This document shows, piece by piece, positions 21,173 to 30,851 of a stretch of DNA of 64,000 nt. The position numbers and the translations under genes were made by a program. The stretch is from Thecaphora thlaspeos (lineage: Eukaryota > Basidiomycota > Ustilaginomycetes > Urocystidales > Glomosporiaceae), in contig UWYS01000006.1 of NCBI GenBank assembly GCA_900291925.1, positions 744,001 to 808,000 on the forward strand, written 5' to 3'. Below the pieces are notes generated by a model. It saw nothing but the letters and a program-made list of their open reading frames with translations. It was not told where the DNA came from and ran no database searches. Numbering within the stretch: position 1 is the stretch's first letter; each line of letters begins with the position of its first letter.

Positions 21173-21562
21173 GATGGCGCTGAGGACGTGTAGAGACAGG
21201 TAGTTGGGAGAAAGGGGGTGGGGAGTGAGAGATGGCGGCGGAGGTGGTGGTGGGAGGATAAGGGCGAGGAGGCAAGAGGGTAGCCAGGAAAGCGTCGAGA
21301 GTGGTTTGGCCACGCTGGCTGGTCACGCTCGCTTGCGCCGCGCCCTCTCGCGCGGCAAAATGCGGGACGAAAAAGGGGCACGAGCCAGGCCAAGACCCCG
21401 GCGCTCGCCTCCACCTTTCCCTGATCTTGACGACGTGCCTGGTACAGTACCACCACCACCCCTCGCCTCCCACTCGCCTCCCACCATCCTCCCGACCATC
21501 TTTCCACTCCCGTATTCTGCCCTGTTCAGCATCTCCTCCCGCTCAGCCATACAGCCATAGAC
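21173..21562. other. divergent promoter region of SEC28 and POF1-like gene
   Basis: About 390 bp, C/T-rich toward the POF1-like start and G-rich toward SEC28. No motif stands out. Confidence 0.4.
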
Positions 21563-22561
21563 ATGGCCAGCAAAGCGGTAGCAGCCACATCCGCCGCAAG
21601 GGCGGTCGCAGCGCGTGCAAACAGCAGCGGCAGCCTTGCGAGCAAGCCAGGCCTCGAGCTGCTCTACACCACCCATCTGTCCTGGCCCTACCCTCCCGCC
21701 ACGTCGCGTTTATCCGCCTCCTTACAGACAACGGTATCTCCGTCCTCTCCTGCCTCTGACAGCCTCGACATCGCGGTGCTCGACTCGTCGTTCAATCCGC
21801 CCTCAAACGCCCACCTCGCGCTCACCCTTTCTCGCCCGCTGCTGGCCCATCCTCGGTCCGGGAAGCGCCCCTACGACGCCCACCTGGTCCTCTTCTCCAC
21901 CGAAAACGCCGACAAAGGCAAGGGCAAGAAGGACGACGCCTCGCTCGAGCAGCGCCTGCACATGATGACGCTTCTCGCCAAGCAAATCGAACACGAGCTC
22001 GAACAGCAACAGGCGCAGCCCAACGTCGCCGTCGCGCTGGTCGACAAGCCGCTCATCTTTGCCAAGTCGACGCTGACGTGGGATGCACTGCGGCGGAAGG
22101 GTGTGGGGAGTGACGAGCGACTTCCGCGGCCGCGGCTGCACTGGGTGGTCGGCTTCGACACCCTCTACCGCGTCTTCCAGCCAAAGTACTACCCGAGCGA
22201 GGAGGAGATGGAGCGCCAGTGCAGTGCGTTCTTCGAAGACGAGCGGACGACGTTCGTCTGCGGCAGGAGGGATGCAGGGTCGTTTCCGTCGCTCTCGTCA
22301 TCTCCCGGTCAGCAAGAGGCAGCCGACGAGGAGAGGAAGCTGCTCGAGTCGCCGCGGGTCAAGAAGTGGGTGGATCGGGGAAGCGTGGCCATGCTCGACC
22401 TGAAGCCAGAGCAAGCCCGGCTGAGCTCTACGCAGATACGCGAGATTCTGCGGGACGGCGAGACGCCTGTAGAGGAGAAGCGCAAGCAGCTCGAGCCCAT
22501 GGTCCCGCCGTTGCTGCTCGACTACCTGCTAGAGAGCGGTGTGTATGCGCGAGAAGAGTAA
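21563..22561 (+). CDS. POF1: nicotinamide-mononucleotide adenylyltransferase-like protein (POF1 type)
   Basis: Single exon, 332 aa. Nucleotidyltransferase signatures are visible: DSSFNPPSNAHL (the G/S-x-F-x-P-x-H-x-x-H region, first His replaced by Asn), VALVDKPLIFAKST, LHWVVGFDTLYRVFQPKYY (the G-x-D block), and LSSTQIREIL, the S-S-T-x-I-R motif that binds ATP phosphates. From family knowledge such proteins join NMN and ATP to make NAD; fungal Pof1 members are reported as NMN adenylyltransferases linked to protein quality control. The first 60 residues are Ala/Ser-rich and could be a targeting or disordered leader. Catalysis is inferred; the changed first His position deserves caution. Confidence 0.82.
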   Translation: MASKAVAATSAARAVAARANSSGSLASKPGLELLYTTHLSWPYPPATSRLSASLQTTVSPSSPASDSLDIAVLDSSFNPPSNAHLALTLSRPLLAHPRSGKRPYDAHLVLFSTENADKGKGKKDDASLEQRLHMMTLLAKQIEHELEQQQAQPNVAVALVDKPLIFAKSTLTWDALRRKGVGSDERLPRPRLHWVVGFDTLYRVFQPKYYPSEEEMERQCSAFFEDERTTFVCGRRDAGSFPSLSSSPGQQEAADEERKLLESPRVKKWVDRGSVAMLDLKPEQARLSSTQIREILRDGETPVEEKRKQLEPMVPPLLLDYLLESGVYAREE

Positions 22562-22935
22562 TTTCACCCGCACCATCTTCCCGCGAACTGCTGGACTGTT
22601 CAAATGAGTGGAACTTGAATGGGGCCGGTGAATGCTGTGTGTTTCTTTAGCCGTTGCCGCCAAGTTTCACGAGAGTTGGCCGAGCAGCCGATTGCACGGC
22701 GTCGCGTCGGGTGGGCGAGGCGACAGGCGCGTAGAGTGGCGTGGCGTGGCGTCGCTCGGCGCGCTAAAAGACGTGGAGGCGCAAAGGCGCGTTCCGCAAA
22801 AGAGATGCGCTCGCCACCACTGAGCCAACGCTTCTTTCCGCCTTCCTACCACCAGCTGCACCAGCCACACCATCGCCATCAGCACCATCGCTGCCCTCTC
22901 TCACCAGGACTCGAAATCCGACTCAACGGGCAAAC
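22562..22935. other. intergenic, POF1-like 3' end to unknown gene
   Basis: No gene supported. C-rich leader with CAC/CAT repeats precedes the ATG at 22936. Confidence 0.4.
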
Positions 22936-24369
22936 ATGTCTAGCCCCCTCGCGTCGTCCCAGCGCCTCCGCTGCCCCGCCTGGTCCCCTCCAAGCCCAAG
23001 CACTTGGCACCTTCCACCCGCTCCCCCTACGCCAGAAACCGCCCCATCTTCCTCGTCGTCGCACATGCTACCCGCAACCACCGCAACCACCACCAGCAGC
23101 CTCAGCGCCGAAACCGCGCAATTCTCGCCATCCTCGCAGGACAGGTACCTCCCCCTCCAGACCTTTTCTTCGCCCAGCAGCACGCCGCTTCCCGCCCAGT
23201 CGCACGCGCTGCTCGAGGCCAAGCGCCAGTCGCTCTTCGCTGCCGGACCGTCTAACCGCAGCGGCGCCACCACACGGCCCTCGCCGCAGCATCACTCTAC
23301 CTTGGCACACACGCCCTCGCGGTCTCGCTACGCCGTCGCGGACACCGGGCGTCTTTCTGGCAACCGAGCACGTCCGCACCATCGTTCCAACGATGCCGCC
23401 GCGTCATCCTTCTCCTCGCCGGATCGACCGCTAGCAGGCGCAGCTGGCGCTGCGCTCGACCAGGACTCGCCGACACGCCAAGTGTGGCGGGCCAAGTTCC
23501 GCCAGCGCTGCCAACAGCAGATGGCGCGCGACCGTGCCCGTACTCTCGGTGCCACTCGCGGTGCCTCCTTTCTCAGGTTCATGGGCCCCGACGGCGACGG
23601 CGACGGCGATGACGATGAGCTCCTTCTGACCCCGGGACACGCCGAACCCTCCGGCTTGAGGCCGAAGCGATCCGAAATGATTGGAAGCGACGATCTGCCG
23701 AGCAGCAGCGATACCGAAGCGGCCGAGATAGACCAGGATGCACCGTCGGGCGGCGGTGGTGGTGGTGGCGCTGGCTCCAAGTGGTGGGAGGAGGACGAGG
23801 AGCTGATCCGTCGCGTGATGGTGGCCGAGTATCGTCGCATCAAGCGGGCGCAGGAGGTCAGCGGGGAGCGGGAGGTAGGCTGGCTGGATCCCGACGAGGT
23901 GGCATACCTCGAGGAAGAGACCAAGAGAGAGGAAAACGAGATGCGCACCGCCTCCTCGTACGCGGGCACGCAGAGGCGACCCCCTCCCGCCGACTTGACG
24001 CCTACCAGGAACGTCGGTCCCGCCTGGGCACCTGGCGCCGGTATCTCGTTCGCTGCCAAGACGGAGTCTCGCAGCAACGTTGGGACGGCAGACGACACGC
24101 CGAGAGCGGACGCAGCGGAGCTGGAGCTGGAGTTGGAGCCGCCCGAAGATCTGCTCGATGACGACGAGGCGCTCTACAATCACTATCTCGAGTATCAGAA
24201 TCAAGCCATCTCTTCCGTACCCGGCGCTGTGGAGGACGACAATGACGAAGTGATGGAGAAAGAGGAGGGAGGATGTGGACAAGGGTCAATGCAGCAGATG
24301 TCGCAAAGTTGGGAGGGCGATGAGGATTTTGAGATGGCGCTAGCGGCCATGCCGATGCCACAGGACTGA
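22936..24369 (+). CDS. conserved-looking hypothetical protein with acidic C-terminal half
   Basis: Single exon, 477 aa; I do not recognise the family. The first 170 residues are Pro/Ser/Thr-rich and disordered. A short ordered patch follows: VWRAKFRQRCQQQMARDRAR, strongly basic and helical. After a poly-Gly stretch comes KWWEEDEELIRRVMVAEYRR then WLDPDEVAYLEEETKREENE, helical and charged. The end is acidic (DLLDDDEALYNHYLEY, EDDNDEVMEKEEGG, DEDFEMALAAM). The basic-helix-then-acidic order faintly recalls RPA-interacting proteins or adaptor proteins that bind partners through short helices, but this is only a resemblance. Third-position GC bias and frame length support real coding. It converges with the MSS1-like gene 185 bp away. 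Confidence 0.65.
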   Translation: MSSPLASSQRLRCPAWSPPSPSTWHLPPAPPTPETAPSSSSSHMLPATTATTTSSLSAETAQFSPSSQDRYLPLQTFSSPSSTPLPAQSHALLEAKRQSLFAAGPSNRSGATTRPSPQHHSTLAHTPSRSRYAVADTGRLSGNRARPHHRSNDAAASSFSSPDRPLAGAAGAALDQDSPTRQVWRAKFRQRCQQQMARDRARTLGATRGASFLRFMGPDGDGDGDDDELLLTPGHAEPSGLRPKRSEMIGSDDLPSSSDTEAAEIDQDAPSGGGGGGGAGSKWWEEDEELIRRVMVAEYRRIKRAQEVSGEREVGWLDPDEVAYLEEETKREENEMRTASSYAGTQRRPPPADLTPTRNVGPAWAPGAGISFAAKTESRSNVGTADDTPRADAAELELELEPPEDLLDDDEALYNHYLEYQNQAISSVPGAVEDDNDEVMEKEEGGCGQGSMQQMSQSWEGDEDFEMALAAMPMPQD

Positions 24370-24554
24370 ACGTTTGTCCCTCTTTGCCGACCCACAACCT
24401 CTCTCGTCGCTCGTCATGCACACAACGTCGTATTTTCTTTGTTCCGTCGCATCTATACCACCCAGTACCGCAACGGCAATTGTACCAACATCCAACACAA
24501 CATTAATCGCATTACCTTCGCACGATCAAACTTCCCACCTACGTCGCCATGTCA

Positions 24555-26317
24555 CTACTTGCCGATGCAGAACTTTCCAAACACCTGTCCAAGTACCTCG
24601 TCCGGTCTCACGTCGATACCGGTCACTTTTCCGATAGCCCTAGCGGCTACCCTCAACTCTTCAGCTGCAAGGACGAGATCAACCCCTTTTCGTCTCTTCT
24701 TTTCGGAGAACTACCTTTGGCGAGGTCGGAAAAACGTACCAGCGCATCGTGAGCTTCCAGTAGGTGAAACCTATGTCGCGTCTGTGTGATCAGAGGCGTG
24801 GAAGAGCTGGAAGAGGGGGAGAGGTGGTGCCCGTACTTTCCCTCGAGTAGGATGGAGAGTCCAGAGAGGAGTGATGTGAGACCGTCGGACGTCTTCGTGG
24901 AGCCGCGGTAGGTCTCTGTGCCGTCGACGCTGGCTGTTAGGCCACCGGCGACGACGGTGGTGGTGTCGAGGAGGTCCGATTTTGACAAGACGAGGTCCGG
25001 ATCGTCTTTTGCATAGCTATCCGGTCTCAGTATCGGCAATTCCCCTTTCTCGATCTCGGTGACGGGATACACCAACAGCGCCAGGTCGGCCGTGGCCACC
25101 GCCGCCCTGGCGCGATGTATGCCTATACTCTCGATCCTATCCGCCTCCTGCTTGTCGCGTATCCCCGCCGCATCGGAGGCTACCACCTTGTATCCGCCCA
25201 GATCTAGATCGACCTGTACGACGTCGCGCGTCGTGCCCGGTAAGTCGCTGACGATGGCCGCCTCTCTGTCCGCTAGAGCGTTGAGGAGACTCGACTTGCC
25301 GGCGTTGGGAGGGCCGTAGATGGCCAGACGGATCCCGTCGTTGAGGATCTCGCCGACGTGTCTACTTTCGTTGACGCCTTTTCCTCCGAAAGCTGAATCG
25401 GCCGAGGTGGGGGAAAGGCCGAGTTCACTTTCTATCAACCCCTTGATCGCCGTTGCCTTTTCCCTCGCCGTGTTCCAAGCATGTGGTTCTACGCCTTCCT
25501 CGTCGCTAAAGTTGATCAGCGCTTCTACCATAGCCATGGCGTCGACGAGCGAGGGGCGCATCGATGCGTACCGTTTCTTCTGTGCGCCTCCTGCACCTTG
25601 CAGCGCTAGACGACGCTGCGAGGTGGTGAAGGAGGCGATGAGCGAATGTAGCGCCTCGGAAGAGGTGAGGTCGAGGCGGCCTTGCATGTAGGCTCGCCGC
25701 GTGAACTCGCCTGGTTCTGCTGGTCGGATGTCGAGGCTTCGTCGCCGCTCTTGGTGCACATCGTCGCGAGAAGAGGTAGAAGGGAGCGCGAGATCGGCCA
25801 GTGCATCCAAGGTATCCCTCACCGTAGCCTGTTCACCGTGGACGTGCAGCTCCAGCGAGGCTTCGCCGGTGTACGACCGACCGGCTTAAAAGTAGATGAC
25901 TGCTGTTCGGTCCAGAAGCTCAGAAGTGCGCGGGTGGTAGAGATTTTGGAGGACGAGTTTGTGACTGGGTGGCGTACGGTCGGATGCTCCAGGCGTGTGG
26001 CGGCAGAGGAGACGGTAGACATCGCCCGTCTGTGGGCCGGAGATGCGGATGACTGCTATACCGGCCCGGCCGCGGCCCGGAGAGAGGGCAAAGATGGTGG
26101 AACTGTCCAAGGCGTACGATAAAGGGCTCGTGGCAGCACGATGGGGGAGCCTAGACGGTGGAGCGAAAGAAGACGGGAAGGCACGATAGGCACGCTTCGC
26201 CATGGCCCGTGGGGCGAGGGAGGGCGAGGGTGGAGCAGACCACAAGGCTACGTAGAGCGCCTTGGCGGAGGCCGCTTGGTTGATGAGGCAGAAACGAGGT
26301 ATACATGGTGACGCCAT
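24555..26317 (-). CDS. MSS1: mitochondrial tRNA-modification GTPase (MSS1/GTPBP3/MnmE family), frame interrupted
   Basis: ATG at 26317; the frame reads a basic leader, then IFALSPGRGRAGIAVIRISG (TrmE N-terminal domain). It meets an in-frame TAA at 25886-25888 and goes straight on with AGRSYTGEASLELHVHGE, where MnmE proteins have P-x-P-x-S-F-T-G-E. The G domain follows: GPPNAGKSSLLNAL (G1), DLPGTTRD (G2), DAAGIRD (G3, usually DTAG), SKSDLL (G4, usually NKxD). The C-terminal DLVLAAEELRVAARAIGK...FCIGK lies one frame over, reached either by a 44-nt intron (24739-24696, GTACGT...GAAG) or by a one-base lesion at the GGGG run 24683-24686. The family modifies the wobble uridine of mitochondrial tRNAs with Mto1. 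Could be a recoded gene, a decaying gene or sequence error. About 588 aa if read through. Confidence 0.82.
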
Positions 26318-26624
26318 GTTGAGCTTCGAGTTCCGCCTGTCGAAGGCAAGATAGGCGTGAAGGTGGTGGCTTCCTTCTTGGGGAAGAGAGTGGCGGGCAG
26401 AAGGAGAGAAAGTGAGACTCGTGCGGGTCAAGGTGGGAGGCGCGCCGCGCGCTGCTCTTTGACCGCTCCCACAAAAGAAAACTCGGCTGTCGGACAAGTG
26501 GAGGCAAAGTGCAGCCAACCAAGCAACACCTCCCGCCACGCGCACCCACGACCCACCGCGCGTCTTCACTTGCACCCTGATCCCTCCCTACCGCAAACAT
26601 TCCAACGACGTCCACCGGTAGCAC
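26318..26624. other. divergent promoter region of MSS1-like and PTRHD1-like genes
   Basis: About 300 bp with no supported gene; both neighbours encode proteins that may go to mitochondria, so a shared promoter is plausible but unproven. Confidence 0.4.
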
Positions 26625-27443
26625 ATGCTCGGCTCGCTTCGATACTCCGTCCTTCGCTCCACAGCTCCCTCCCCACGCTGCTTCGCCACAACTCGATCCA
26701 AGATGTCGCACCCGACCGCTCCCATCCCCGCCGCATCGACAGAGCAGCCGCTCGTCATGCAGATCATCGTCGATCGCGACTTGGTCAAGGTGAGCCAAGC
26801 ATACACAAGCGTCTCTACCGCACAACTCGCCAGCTGAGATAGACTGACGGAAGAGATTGGACGTTCACAATGCCTTTGTCACCGCAGCAACCCGGCTGGA
26901 CACGGGGTCCTCTGATGGCCCAGTCAGCCCATGCCGCTCTAGCCGTGAGTTCGTTCTTCTCTTCCTCCTCTCTGTCTACCCTGCCTGCCTCTCGCTCAGT
27001 CTCTTTCATCCTCTTCTTGCTCATATCCTCGACCACAGGCCTGCCACGTCTCTTTCTCCTGTCCCGACACTGTATCGTACCTCAGTCCGTCAAACCTGGC
27101 GCACATGCACAAGATTGTCCTCCAGACGCCCTCGGACAATGGCAAGACCTCGCTCTCGACCCTCTCTCAGCGGCTGACAGAGGCGAGGGCCGAATGGGAA
27201 GCCACAAAGGAGGGCGAACAAGTTCCGTTGCACTACCTCTGGATCGAACAGCCGGAAAACGTCCCGACTTGTTTGGCGCTGGCGCCGAATCGGAAACCTC
27301 CTGTGAGTGCCCGCGCGGCGCCAAAATGGCATGTTGGATGGACTCGCGAGAAGCTGACAGCGAAGGCCTTCTGCCGTTCTACATCGTCGTGGACCTAGGC
27401 GGTGAAGAAAATCCTTAACAAGTGCTCGCTCCTGCGAGACTAG
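26625..27443 (+). CDS. PTRHD1/PTH2-family peptidyl-tRNA hydrolase-like protein
   Basis: Four exons: 26625-26789, 26888-26944, 27039-27302 and 27399-27443, all phase 0, 176 aa. PTH2-fold landmarks are LVMQIIVDRDLVK (first strand), GPLMAQSAHAALA (the A-Q-x-x-H-A helix), NLAHMHKIVLQTPSDNGKTS, and LHYLWIEQPENVPTCLALAP. This order, with WIEQPEN, matches PTRHD1 better than canonical PTH2. Family enzymes free tRNA from stalled peptidyl-tRNA, although activity of PTRHD1 members is debated. The first 26 residues (MLGSLRYSVLRSTAPSPRCF) are basic and Ser-rich, like a mitochondrial presequence; a second ATG at codon 27 could give a cytosolic form. A ten-G run overlaps the end of the stop codon. Confidence 0.82.
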
Positions 27444-27645
27444 GGGGGGGGGTGTATGCGTGCGACGGATCTATCTCTGATCATCGGTCGGTTGGCTTGC
27501 TAGAAATACATGGGGGTGGCGAAGCCACGGCGGCGTCTGGACAACTCAGTGTCTGTGCCAGGACGTTGGGGGGTATCGAGGAGAGCTCTCCGTGGCTGAA
27601 TGGAGTGGTGGACGGAGCGATGCGATGCGACGCGGGCCGATTTTG

Positions 27646-28197
27646 CTACACCTTCAGCAGGCCTTCGACGAGGCGATCGAAGCCTTCCACTCGAACTGGC
27701 ATCTCTGGCGTGTAGAAGGGGTTCTTCATGACCTTGTCGGCGTAGGCCTCGTAGCACTTTTGCAGTACACCGAGCGGGTTCGGGTGAGCGGGAGACGTGA
27801 CTAAGACAAACTTGGTCCCTGTCGATGTGCCGTTCAACGACGAAGCGGGAGAAAACGGGACAGCGATGTCAGCTTCCGCTCATCGTCCACCTCGCAACAC
27901 TGTTCATGGGCTCTGCCTGTTTTCCTCCCGTGCATTGCACTCACCAGTCGCCGTAGCCATGACACGTATGCTGAAGCCCTCTGCCTCGAGGCTTTCTAGG
28001 CCGGAACACCTCTTGCCCGCCACGGGGTTGAGGCGAGCAGTAATGGCGTGGATCCCATGCAGGGTTCCCGCTAGGACGAGGTACTCGTTTGAAGAGAGTC
28101 GACCGTTGTTGGGCAGCGAGGCGGCGTCCGGATGGACAAAGTGCTCCAACTGATAGATTAGACCGCCGGCCTTGTTGATGATCCAGAGCGAGGACAT
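27646..28197 (-). CDS. TRS23: TRAPP complex subunit 4 (Trs23)
   Basis: Two exons, 28197-27945 and 27818-27646, joined in phase 1 across a 126-bp GTGAGT...ACAG intron; 141 aa. It starts MSSLWIINKAGGLIYQLEHF and ends YADKVMKNPFYTPEMPVRVE, both diagnostic for TRAPPC4/Trs23. LNPVAGKRCSGLESLEAEGF forms the longin-like central strand region and GTKFVLVTSP follows the splice. From family knowledge the subunit is part of the TRAPP core that activates the Rab GTPase Ypt1 and, in TRAPPII forms, Ypt31/32, at the Golgi. It lacks the PDZ-like insert of the animal protein (219 aa), so it is on the short side. Divergent from eIF3m, convergent with the PTRHD1-like gene. Confidence 0.9.
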
Positions 28198-28716
28198 AGC
28201 GGCGTGTAATGTCTCGTGAGGGCAGGAGGTGGTCGCGAGAGGGAGCCTGCGGTGGAGAGCCACTACCCTGGCCAGCTTGCGTTGGCCCATGCAGGCGGCA
28301 GCCCGAACGACGGAACATGCCGGCCGGTAAGAAGAGCGCCTGCTCGTGGCCTGCGTCTGCGGCTCGACCTAACCCTGAAATCAAAGCCCTTCGGCGCTTG
28401 TATTCGATCACGAGCAAGTTTGTATGCGGCGGGGCGGGCGCTTGTATCGAAAACGAGCCAGGGCGGCGCTGGAACGCGCGAAAATTCCAAAGTCGAGAGC
28501 TTCCACGCCGTCGTCTGCTGCTGCTCGTCGTCTATACTGCATAGAGAAGAACACCATCACCACCGACCCAACCCCCCTGATCGCCCCGCACCAGCATCAC
28601 CCTTACGCCGTCGATCTCTACAAGTATCCGACGTTCGCGCACGATCGACTCATACCAGCATACGAGCGATCTTTGTCAGCACCCGAGGAACGAAAGACCG
28701 ACCGACTGACAACACG
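28198..28716. other. divergent promoter region of TRS23 and eIF3m
   Basis: About 520 bp without a supported gene; C/A-rich leader with ACC repeats before eIF3m. Confidence 0.4.
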
Positions 28717-30851
28717 ATGACCAGCGACCTTATTACCGTCCTTGCCGACGGATCCTTCGAGGACCAGGTGGGTCTCACGATGCTCCTCTCTCCTTCTCGT
28801 CCTATCCAGCCACCACCGGAGCCATCCTGCCAAGTGCCGTGTCGCTGATCTTGCATGTCTTTCGTCTCCCTTCGACCACCCTTTCCTCGCCCGACAGATT
28901 GTCGAGTGCTCCGCCTTCCTCTCCAGATCACACCCCGAGGCGAGCCGGTCCGACTTTATCGCAAAGTTCCAGCAGGCGGCCGCCGAGGCCGAGCCGCAAC
29001 CCACAGAGGAAGGTGCACCCGCCGTCGCTGGAGATGCCGGAAAGAAGCGGGAGCTCGTAAAGAGCCTTGTGGCTGAGGTGAAGGGCCTTGGAGAGGGCTC
29101 GGATCGCGGTGAGTACGCACATGTCTTGCGGGAATGGGACCGAGCGGCTCGCAGGATCGGGGATTGGCAAGGACGCGAAGAGCAGAGCCTCTTGGACGAG
29201 CGGGGAAACGTCTGCAAGCCTATATAGGGCTGAGGGATTCTACTCTGGGAAATGGGTGGGGCCCTGCTAGCGGACCGTGGCCGGCAGGACCTGGCCGAGG
29301 CTGGGCCGCAAGACGTAGGGCTCCGGTAAAGCTTCGTCGCCCAGACGGGCTGGGATCAGAAAAGCAGAGTCGAACCTGGACTTCCATCTGACCCACGACC
29401 GCTTCCTTCGCCCCATTCTACGCCAACCCCTCAGAGATGGAGGGCGTCTTCAACCTCATCAGCACGCTTGTCCTCACCAACTTTGCCGCGCCCGAAGATG
29501 AGGCCGCACGAAAGGAGCTTGTAGGCCAGCTCAGCTCCGCTCTTGTCGCCGAGGGCGCCACAGAGAAGAATCTTGTCCGATACCGAATGTGAGTGATGCT
29601 TCGAGCACCACGAGTACGGGAGCGGAAGCGGAAGACATAGTTGCTCATCTTGCTGGCAAGACCTCGCCGACTGCGTTCTGTCGCGTTTCCTGCCCGTTCT
29701 GTGCCATCCGCTCGCTCCGCCCGCATCACCAAACAGCCTGTCCAACATCTTCAACACCCTCCCCGCCCGATCAGCGCTGCGTCTCAACCTCTTCAACGCC
29801 CTGCTCAGCCTCGCCTCGAACAACGACGACCTTGACTACCTTTCGTCGGCGCTCACCAGCCTGCCACAATGGCTCGCTGAGTGGGAGGTCTCGGACAAGG
29901 CCAAGTCGACTTGCCTCGAGAGGGTGGCCAAGGCGCTCGAGTCGGCGGAGAAGGAGCACGACCAGGGCTCCAAGGCGTACCAGTTCCTCGTGCTCCACCT
30001 CCGCTTCATCTCGCACAACGCCTCGGCCTCGACAGATGCCAAGGCGGCCGCCGAGAGGACGGTGGCCAGTGCGCTCCGCCTCAACAAGATGTACGAGTTC
30101 GAGGACCTGATGAAGACTAAGGCGGTGCTCGACCTCAACGGCTCGCCCGTCTTTGAGCTGCTCAAGATTTTCGTTGGCGGCTCGGCGGAGGACTTTGACG
30201 CGTGGCTGTCGAAGGGCGGCAAGCAGGAGCTCGAGCGACTCGGTGAGTAGAAGCGCTCCGCGGACTCGGGTTCACCCCAGTTGCACGGCGAATGTTGCTG
30301 ACCTGAACTTGTTCGTCCATTTGTCCCTTTCCCTGACCCACCCTCCCATAGGCCTTTCAGAGGCCGAGCTCTCACGCAAGATCCGACTGCTCGACCTTGC
30401 CGGCCTGTGCGCTCGCAGCGTTTCGACGGAGGTTCCCTACAGCGAGATCGCCAAGGTGCTCAAGATCTCGGAGGACGAGGTCGAGATCTGGGTCATCGAC
30501 GTCATCCGCGCCGGGCTCGTCTCGGGCAAGCTGTCGCAGGTCAACTCGTCGTTCCGCGTGTACCGGTCGGCCCACCGCACATTTGGCAAGGAGCAGTGGC
30601 AGGCGCTCGAGACCAGGCTGGTGCAGTGGCAGTCGAGCATCAACAACATCCTCGAGACGATCGGACGTGAGTAGCGTGGTGCGCCGATGGCGTCGCGGAG
30701 GGCGAGGCAAGCAGGCTGGTCGACATTCCGCGATACTGAACACCCTTGCTTTTTTTCCCGGCTCTTGCGCACGACAGGAACTCGTGGTAGACAGCTCGCG
30801 GGTATCGGCGGTGCCGACGCTGCCAACGCTCAGGCCGAGGCTTCGGCATGA
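28717..30851 (+). CDS. EIF3M: eukaryotic translation initiation factor 3 subunit M (eIF3m)
   Basis: Six exons: 28717-28767, 28898-29108, 29435-29588, 29737-30242, 30352-30666 and 30778-30851. Phases agree and give 436 aa. The protein has [40 protein letters not shown], helical PCI repeats ([34 protein letters not shown]), and the winged-helix end [38 protein letters not shown], typical of eIF3m. From family knowledge it is a non-core PCI subunit of eIF3 that helps bind the 40S subunit and mRNA. Intron 2 (29109-29434, 326 bp) is much longer than its neighbours (109-148 bp). The last 24 residues, Ala/Gly-rich, come from a small exon. Confidence 0.93.

Noticed and set aside
29280..29400. Possible tRNA in eIF3m intron 2 because of a GGTTCGACTC motif on the minus strand
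   Set aside because: No T-stem or acceptor pairing can be drawn around it.
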